Below, one piece after another: positions 6,490-11,547 of a stretch of 11,547 nucleotides of DNA. Each line of letters starts with the position of its first letter. Within the stretch, counting starts at the first letter, position 1. The stretch spans positions 1-11,547 of the forward strand of contig CALDSL010000269.1 of assembly GCA_937920255.1 (NCBI GenBank). The letters run 5' to 3'. Position numbers and translations under genes: made by a program. The notes beneath the pieces were generated by a model, which saw only the letters and a list, made by a program, of their open reading frames with translations, searched no databases and was not told where the DNA came from. This DNA comes from an uncultured Anaerolineaceae bacterium (lineage in GTDB: Bacteria; Chloroflexota; Anaerolineae; Anaerolineales; Anaerolineaceae).

Positions 6490-7959
6490 ATGACGGATGA
6501 CCAGCATTTTCGGGTGATTGTTATCGGTGGCGGGCCGGCGGGGGTGACGGCGGCCCTGCGATCCAGTGAACTGGGAGCAAAAGTGGCATTGGTAGAGCGG
6601 GGCACGCTCGGTGGAACCTGCACCAACGACGGCTGCGCGCCGACGCGCGTACTGGCCAAAGCCGCGCGCCTGGTACGCGACGTGGAACAGTTCGACTCAT
6701 ACGGCATCCACGCCGCCGAGCGGCCGCAGGTCGATTTTTCGCAGCTCATCGCCCGCACGCAGGGCATCATCTACCGGCTGCATGAAAAGAAGCAGCTTCG
6801 CAGCCACCTGGAGGAGGCCGGCGTGCGCGTCTTCCTCAATGCCGGCAGCGCGCACTTTGTCGACGAGCACACCATCGAGCTGGGCGACGGCACCCACCTG
6901 ACCGCTGACCGCTTTATCATCGCCGCGGGCGGGCACGGGCGGCGCATTCCCTTCCCCGGCAGCGAGCTGGCGCTGACCCACGAGGATGTCTGGCGACTGA
7001 AGGCGCTGCCAAAATCGCTGGCGATTGTGGGCGGCGCGGCCACCGGCTGCCAGTTGGCGTCCATCTTTTCTGCCTTTGGCGTGGACGTGACCCTGTTTGA
7101 AGTTTCGCCTCGGATCCTGGCGCGCGAAGATCACCTGGTCGGGAAAGTGGTGCAGGATGCGTTCATCGCCAGTGGGATCCGGGTGGTCACCGGCATCAAC
7201 GCGATCGAATCGATTGAACAGGCCGCGGACGGCCTGGTGTTCCATTACACCAAAGACGGGCAAAGCCACGCGCACCCCGCCGAGGCCATCATCCTGGCGG
7301 TAGGGTGGGTGGGCAACATCGAAGCCCTCAACCTGGACGCCGCCGGCGTGCGCTCCGAGCGCGGCTACATCGTGGTCGATGACTACCTGCGCAGCACCAC
7401 CCCGCACATTTACGCCGCCGGAGACATCACCGGGCGCATGATGCTGGTGCAGAGTGGCAGCCACGAAGGCCGCGTTGCGGCGGAAAACGCGGTGCTGGGC
7501 GACGGCCTGCCCTACAAGCACCTGATCGTCCCACACGGTGGCTTCACCGACCCCGAATACGCCTGTGTGGGCCTGACTGAAGACCAGGCGCGCAAGCAGG
7601 AGCCGGATTGCGTGGTCACCGTAGTCAACTATGCCGACATGGACCGCGCCCTGATCGACGACCTGACCACCGGGTTCTGCAAGCTGATCGTCTCACAGGA
7701 GACGCACCGCATTCTGGGGGCGGCGGTAGTGGGTGAGCAGGCCGTCGAAGTGGCGCAGATGATCGCAACGGGCATGGCGGCGGATATGTGGGTGGAGCAA
7801 CTGGCCGAGCTGGAACTGGCCTACCCGACCTACACCGCAATCGTTGGGCTGGCGGCACGCCGCGTGGTGCGCCAGTTGGGGGTCATGCCGCTTTCCGAAC
7901 AGTGGCGCACGCTGGGCCTGGAACACGCGGCGGAATGGGAACGCAGCGATGGCGGATAA
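6490..7959 (+). CDS. Class I pyridine nucleotide-disulfide oxidoreductase (Lpd/MerA-like) with altered C-terminal catalytic motif
   Basis: 489 residues. This is an FAD flavoprotein of the dihydrolipoamide dehydrogenase / mercuric reductase group. The FAD site GGGPAG is at 13-18, the redox-active disulfide C44-C49 sits in GGTCTNDGCAPTR, the NAD(P) site VGGAATG is near residue 180, and the third FAD motif is YAAGD. The acidic residue ending the second NAD-binding strand (LFEVSPR) points to NADH rather than NADPH. The C-terminal dimer domain is complete, but the usual HxHPTxxE catalytic sequence reads LAYPTYTA, with Y445, P446, T447 and A450. The base histidine and its glutamate partner are therefore missing, and a true lipoamide dehydrogenase is unlikely. 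There is no N-terminal HMA domain, so MerA function is also unproven. ATG 6490 has GGTGAGGA 7 nt upstream. The last 11 bases overlap the next gene. The enzyme is cytoplasmic; its substrate is unknown. Confidence 0.9.
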   Translation: MTDDQHFRVIVIGGGPAGVTAALRSSELGAKVALVERGTLGGTCTNDGCAPTRVLAKAARLVRDVEQFDSYGIHAAERPQVDFSQLIARTQGIIYRLHEKKQLRSHLEEAGVRVFLNAGSAHFVDEHTIELGDGTHLTADRFIIAAGGHGRRIPFPGSELALTHEDVWRLKALPKSLAIVGGAATGCQLASIFSAFGVDVTLFEVSPRILAREDHLVGKVVQDAFIASGIRVVTGINAIESIEQAADGLVFHYTKDGQSHAHPAEAIILAVGWVGNIEALNLDAAGVRSERGYIVVDDYLRSTTPHIYAAGDITGRMMLVQSGSHEGRVAAENAVLGDGLPYKHLIVPHGGFTDPEYACVGLTEDQARKQEPDCVVTVVNYADMDRALIDDLTTGFCKLIVSQETHRILGAAVVGEQAVEVAQMIATGMAADMWVEQLAELELAYPTYTAIVGLAARRVVRQLGVMPLSEQWRTLGLEHAAEWERSDGG

Positions 7960-9361
7960 TCCACATGCGAACACGAAGCCGGATGAACCGGACGAGCCGC
8001 TGACCGGGGCCTTGCGGCCCGGCCGGGTGCGCCTGACCCGCCGCGAATTTCTCCAGGCCATGGGAACCTTCGCGGCCGGGGCGGCGCTGGCCGCCTGCAC
8101 CCCCGGGGCAACTGCCCCCAAAGTCACCCGCGGCGATAAGGCCCAACTGGTGTACCAGGACTGGCGCACCGATTGGTTCCCGCCCATGTCACAGGTGATG
8201 CTGGAAGAATTCCACGCGTCGCATCCCAACATCCGCGTCTTCTACACTCCCGATCCCGACAACCTGGAAGAGAAGATGCTGCTGGATATGGGCGCCGGCA
8301 CCGCTCCGGATGTTCTGGCCGGCTGTTGCGACTTCTTCCCCATCTGGGGGCAGAAAGACTATCTGCTCGACCTGCAGCCGTACATTGATGCGGATATTGA
8401 TGCTTCCACGGTCGCCGAGTGGGACCCGGCGCAGTACGAGGCGCTCTTGCTGCCCAGCGGCAAACGTTTTGGGCTGCCCAAGTATCATGGCGCGCTGGCG
8501 CTGTACTATAACAAAGATCTGTTCGACGAGTACAAAGTCGGCTATCCCGATGCGAGTTGGGATCATGAAGCATATCTTGACGCCATGCGCAGGCTGACCC
8601 ACGACCGCGACGGCGACGGCGAAACCGATCTGTGGGGCAGCATGGTTGACATTGCCTGGGAACGCATCCAGATGCACGTCAATGGCTGGGGCGGGCATTT
8701 TGTCGACCCGCAAAACAAGACACGCAGCCTGATGGGCGCGGCCGAATCGCTGGAGGCGATGGAATGGATCCGCGCGCGTATGTGGGACGACAGGGTGATG
8801 GCAACCTTTCCCAACGTCGAGAACCAGGAGACGCGCACCGCCTTCTATAATGGCCGGCTGGCGATGGTCGAAGATGGCTCGTGGGCGCTCAAGGACATTC
8901 TCACCAACGCCAATTTCCGCGTGGGCGTAGCGCCGTTCCCCCAGGGTCCCCAGCGCCGGGTGACCCTGGCAACCACCGACGCGTTTGGCATCTACGCCGG
9001 CACGCGCTACCCCGAGGCGGCCTGGGAGTTAATGAAATTTCTGATCAGTAAAGACTACGGTCTGGCGATGGCGCGCGCCAACTATCTGCAACCCGCGCGG
9101 TCTTCGTTGGTGGATCAGTGGGTGGAAATCATCCGCGAGGATTTGCAGGAAAAAGCGCGAGAGGTGGATATCGGCATCTTCGCCGAAGGGCACATTCAGG
9201 GCTATTCCGTCACAACCGAGATCTTCCCCAACATGAGCGCCGCCTCCGAACTGGCGCGCGCTGCCTGGGAAAAGATCTACACGCTGGGGCAGGAAAAGAC
9301 CGATTTGATGGTCGATGTTTCGCGCCAGATCGAAGCCGTGCAGCAACACGCCGGAGGATAA
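7949..9361 (+). CDS. Tat-exported lipoprotein, family 1 extracellular solute-binding protein
   Basis: 470 residues. The N-terminus is a twin-arginine lipoprotein signal: T30-R-R-E-F-L35, a hydrophobic run, then lipobox L47-A-A-C50. The mature protein looks like a sugar- or glycerophosphate-type family 1 binding protein (MalE/UgpB group): PNIRVFYTPD, GTAPDVLAG, YHGALALYYNKDLFDEY, GRLAMVEDGSW. Residues 219-230 (DRDGDGETDLWG) form an EF-hand-like calcium loop, which is frequent in this family. The ligand cannot be told from sequence. ATG 7949 lies inside the last 11 bases of the flavoprotein gene; the ribosome binding site is weak (GGGA about 10 nt upstream), which fits translational coupling. 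A longer in-frame ATG at 7844 lies deep inside the previous gene and adds no signal-like sequence. The next gene starts 9 bp after the stop. No ABC permease or ATPase gene is adjacent, while signalling genes are, so a sensing role alongside or instead of uptake is plausible. Confidence 0.92.
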   Translation: MADNPHANTKPDEPDEPLTGALRPGRVRLTRREFLQAMGTFAAGAALAACTPGATAPKVTRGDKAQLVYQDWRTDWFPPMSQVMLEEFHASHPNIRVFYTPDPDNLEEKMLLDMGAGTAPDVLAGCCDFFPIWGQKDYLLDLQPYIDADIDASTVAEWDPAQYEALLLPSGKRFGLPKYHGALALYYNKDLFDEYKVGYPDASWDHEAYLDAMRRLTHDRDGDGETDLWGSMVDIAWERIQMHVNGWGGHFVDPQNKTRSLMGAAESLEAMEWIRARMWDDRVMATFPNVENQETRTAFYNGRLAMVEDGSWALKDILTNANFRVGVAPFPQGPQRRVTLATTDAFGIYAGTRYPEAAWELMKFLISKDYGLAMARANYLQPARSSLVDQWVEIIREDLQEKAREVDIGIFAEGHIQGYSVTTEIFPNMSAASELARAAWEKIYTLGQEKTDLMVDVSRQIEAVQQHAGG

Positions 9362-9370
9362 ACCGCAGCC

Positions 9371-11113
9371 GTGCAGATCTCGCGTTTTGTGAACCGTTTC
9401 CGCCGCATGATCCTCACCTGGTTTTTCATCCTGGCGATCGCGCTGCTGGCGGGCGTGGCGGTTCTAACCTACCTTGCCTACCAGAGGGCGACCAATACCG
9501 CGGTGATCGACCACGATCGCGAGTATACCTACGTGGCCGCCGCCCGGCTGCGCGAAGAACTGGATAAGTTCTCCAGCAGCCTGATCTCGGTGGCGCGCAT
9601 GGAAGCCTTCACCGAGGGCGATCCCGAGACGCAGCAGGAAGCGCTGGTACAGGCGCGGCTGCGGCTGGCCGTGTTTGACGGCGGCACGGTCGTGCTGGAT
9701 AACCTGGGGCGGGTGGTGGCGACCGAACCACTGCGAAGCGAGCTGCATGGGCAGAACTGGTCCAACCGGCGCTACTTTGCCCAGTTGCTGGCCAATCACG
9801 CCACGGTATTCTCGGATATTTTGACCGATGGGCCAGATGGCGCGGACGTGGTGGCATTTGTGGTGCCCATTAACGGCTCGCGCGGTGAAATCCGTGGCGC
9901 GCTGGTGGGCATGTTCAAGCTCGGTTCTACCACCATCAGCCCGTTCTATGCCAGCATCGTGCGGCTGCGCATTGGCGAATCGGGCCGCGCCTTTTTGGTC
10001 GACAGCCGCGGCCGGGTGATTTATCATAGTGACATCGCGCGTACCGGTGAGGATTTCACCTCCGAATACGAGGTCAAGGAAGTGCTGGCGGGGCGCATCG
10101 GCGCGGTGCGCACGCTGAATGAAGCCGATGAAGACGTGGTGGCCGCCTTTGCCCCGGTGCCCGGCACCAGTTGGGGTCTGGTGACGCATGAGAACTGGCA
10201 GACGCTCACCGCGTCCACGCAGGCTTTTGGGCGTACGTTGCTGGTGCTGCTCGGTCTGGGGATGCTCTTGCCCGCGGTTGGGGTGGGTCAGATCGTGCGC
10301 CAGCGCCACCAGGAAACGTTGCAGCGTGAACGCATGGAGCAGGAATTGGCCGTGGCGCAGTACATTCAGAAGACCTTGCTGCCCAAGGAGGTTCCGGTCA
10401 TAGCTGGGTGGGATGTGGCCGCGCACTGGCAGCCGGCGCGCGCCGTCAGCGGTGACTTTTACGATTTTATCGACTTTCCCGACGGCGGGCTGGCGGTGGT
10501 TATCGCCGATGCGACCGACAAGGGCATCCCAGCCGGTCTGGTGATGGCCAGCGCGCGCAGCATCCTGCGCGGGGTGTCCGAACGGCTGCGCGCTCCCGGG
10601 CAGATACTGGAGCGCGTGAACAATCTGCTGGCCAACGACATTCCGCGGAATATGTTTGTCACCTGTTTTTATGCCGAGCTTGACTCCTACACCGGCAAGT
10701 TGCACTACAGCAACGCCGGGCAAAACCTGCCCTACCGGGTGTGCAACGGTGATGTAAAGACGCTGGATGCCACCGGGATGCCCCTGGGGTTGATGCCCGG
10801 TATCCGCTACGATGATTTTCAGACCGTGATCCAGCCGGGAGAAGTGGTTGTGTTTTATAGTGATGGAATGATTGAAGCCCACGGCGCGCAGCGTGAAATG
10901 TTTGGCAGCCGCCGCCTGGAAGCCGTCCTCAGGGAAAATGTCTCCGCGGAAATGTGCGTGGAGGAGATTATCAGCATAATTTTGCGTGAGATGGATCAGT
11001 TTACCGGCCCAAAGTATGACCAGGAAGACGATGTGACCCTGGTTGTCATACGCCGGGCAGCCGAACAGGCCGTGGAACAACACGTTCCGGAGAGGAGAGA
11101 GTATCTTGCCTGA
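9371..11113 (+). CDS. Cache-domain SpoIIE/RsbU-type protein phosphatase (membrane sensor)
   Basis: 580 residues. A transmembrane helix (about 13-34) leads into an extracytoplasmic region (about 35-280) that looks like a double Cache sensor: NRRYFAQLL, VVPINGSRGEIRGALVGMFKL, GRAFLVDSRGRVIYHSD. A second helix (about 289-311) is followed by a short charged coiled-coil linker with no HAMP domain. The rest (about 345-565) is a PP2C-like SpoIIE domain. Its metal ligands are present in SGDFYD (D362, D365), D380 of IADATDKG and D498 of YSDG; the NAGQNLPY motif is also there. Such enzymes dephosphorylate STAS anti-anti-sigma proteins in response to a signal, which frees a sigma factor. The start is GTG at 9371; GGAGGA (9353-9358) is 12 nt upstream, a little far. 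ATG 9407 would clip the basic N-terminus and has no ribosome binding site. The gene overlaps the downstream kinase gene by 8 bp. Confidence 0.92.
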   Translation: MQISRFVNRFRRMILTWFFILAIALLAGVAVLTYLAYQRATNTAVIDHDREYTYVAAARLREELDKFSSSLISVARMEAFTEGDPETQQEALVQARLRLAVFDGGTVVLDNLGRVVATEPLRSELHGQNWSNRRYFAQLLANHATVFSDILTDGPDGADVVAFVVPINGSRGEIRGALVGMFKLGSTTISPFYASIVRLRIGESGRAFLVDSRGRVIYHSDIARTGEDFTSEYEVKEVLAGRIGAVRTLNEADEDVVAAFAPVPGTSWGLVTHENWQTLTASTQAFGRTLLVLLGLGMLLPAVGVGQIVRQRHQETLQRERMEQELAVAQYIQKTLLPKEVPVIAGWDVAAHWQPARAVSGDFYDFIDFPDGGLAVVIADATDKGIPAGLVMASARSILRGVSERLRAPGQILERVNNLLANDIPRNMFVTCFYAELDSYTGKLHYSNAGQNLPYRVCNGDVKTLDATGMPLGLMPGIRYDDFQTVIQPGEVVVFYSDGMIEAHGAQREMFGSRRLEAVLRENVSAEMCVEEIISIILREMDQFTGPKYDQEDDVTLVVIRRAAEQAVEQHVPERREYLA

Positions 11114-11543
11114 CACATGGGAGCAACTGCTGTGTTTTGAAATACCCAGCCAGCCGGGTATGGAGCGTCTCGCGATGGATCGCGTGGCCGACGTGGCCAG
11201 AGATTTGGTGAGCGCCCCGGTGTTGGAGCGCATGAAGACCGCGGTGTCGGAAGGTACGCTCAACGCCATCGAACACGGCAACCACTTTCGTGAAGACCTG
11301 CTCGTCCAAATCGATGTGCTGTCATCGCCGCGGGCTGTGCGGGTAATGATTACCGATCGGGGCGGCCAGCAGGTGCTGCCGGAAGTACCGGTGCCAGATC
11401 TGGAGGCCAAACTGGCTGGGTTGGAGCCCACGCGCGGTTGGGGAATGTTCCTGATCCGCAATATGGTTGATGAGTTGCATACGACTGTCGACGGCCAACA
11501 CCATACACTGGTATTGGATTTTTATAGGGAGAGCAGAGAATGA
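11106..11543 (+). CDS. RsbW-type anti-sigma factor / serine kinase (HATPase)
   Basis: 145 residues, GHKL-type HATPase_c_2 fold. The N box is E49-G-T-L-N53-AIEHGN, the G1 box is D84-R-G-G87, and the G2 box is RGWGMFLIRN (110-119). These bind ATP/Mg, and the protein should phosphorylate a STAS antagonist and bind a sigma factor or other target when unphosphorylated partner is absent. It is cytoplasmic. I chose TTG at 11106, because AGGAG (11093-11097) sits 8 nt upstream and this start keeps the first strand (FEIPSQPG). An ATG-initiated frame from 11043 would lie inside the phosphatase gene with no ribosome binding site, and the first downstream in-frame ATG would remove part of the fold. The start overlaps the phosphatase stop by 8 bp. 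The G1 box lacks the second glycine pattern of many homologues (DRGGQQ rather than DxGxGF), as seen in other family members. Confidence 0.88.
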   Translation: MPDTWEQLLCFEIPSQPGMERLAMDRVADVARDLVSAPVLERMKTAVSEGTLNAIEHGNHFREDLLVQIDVLSSPRAVRVMITDRGGQQVLPEVPVPDLEAKLAGLEPTRGWGMFLIRNMVDELHTTVDGQHHTLVLDFYRESRE

Positions 11544-11547
11544 GCGT
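11540..11547 (+). CDS. Start of next gene in the operon, truncated by the window edge
   Basis: ATG at 11540-11542 overlaps the TGA of the kinase gene (ATGA). GGGAGAG (about 11528-11534) lies at a suitable distance upstream. Only two full codons (Met-Ser) are visible. From the usual order of partner-switching operons the product is probably a STAS-domain anti-sigma factor antagonist, but the sequence seen cannot show this. Confidence 0.5.

Noticed and set aside
6697..7536. 279-codon minus-strand frame opposite the flavoprotein gene
   Set aside because: It is a codon-bias shadow of a well-supported gene and has no domain pattern or ribosome binding site of note.
6490..7959. Naming the flavoprotein mercuric reductase or dihydrolipoamide dehydrogenase
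   Set aside because: It lacks the HMA domain and the C-terminal cysteine pair of MerA as well as the His/Glu pair of Lpd, and neither mer nor 2-oxoacid dehydrogenase genes are nearby.
9464..11461. Very long open frame (665 codons) on the minus strand opposite the phosphatase and kinase genes
   Set aside because: It is antisense to two genes with clear domain motifs, its product has no recognisable family character, and long antisense frames are expected in GC-rich coding DNA.

Overview
The window looks like a chromosomal piece of a Chloroflexota-type bacterium, probably of the Anaerolineae kind. This is an inference from protein style: lipoproteins with long Pro/Thr/Glu spacers, a Tat-exported lipoprotein binding protein, a Cache-SpoIIE phosphatase, and a GTAGAGACGC-type palindrome used as a terminator. 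No rRNA, tRNA, CRISPR array, transposase or phage gene was seen. The left third (1 to about 3930) is visibly richer in A+T than the right two thirds.

Left part, minus strand: a membrane-anchored TPR protein (1320-2756) is followed after 1 bp by a lipoprotein gene that runs off the left edge (1-1318). Upstream of them on the same strand is an easily missed gene for a 40-residue, very lysine-rich protein (2938-3060) with a strong Shine-Dalgarno sequence.

Middle, plus strand: a two-gene module of a 64-residue protein (3246-3440) and an overlapping MNT-fold nucleotidyltransferase (3391-3834). It is preceded by an extended -10 promoter placed so that the first gene should be leaderless. The layout resembles toxin-antitoxin-like pairs, but no function is proven. 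Next comes a class B penicillin-binding protein with an NTF2-like (MecA_N-like) domain and a lipobox (3973-6234), closed by a strong intrinsic terminator (6291-6320).

Right part, plus strand: a tightly packed operon. It starts with a class I pyridine nucleotide-disulfide oxidoreductase whose usual C-terminal His/Glu catalytic pair is replaced (6490-7959). An overlapping Tat-lipoprotein solute-binding protein follows (7949-9361), then a Cache-domain SpoIIE/RsbU-type phosphatase (9371-11113), an RsbW-type HATPase anti-sigma kinase with a TTG start (11106-11543), and the first codons of a further gene linked by an ATGA overlap (11540 to the edge). No transporter permease lies between the binding protein and the signalling genes. 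The simplest reading is that the binding protein and the Cache sensor feed a partner-switching pathway that controls a sigma factor or another target outside the window. That operon is the most interesting part of the window.
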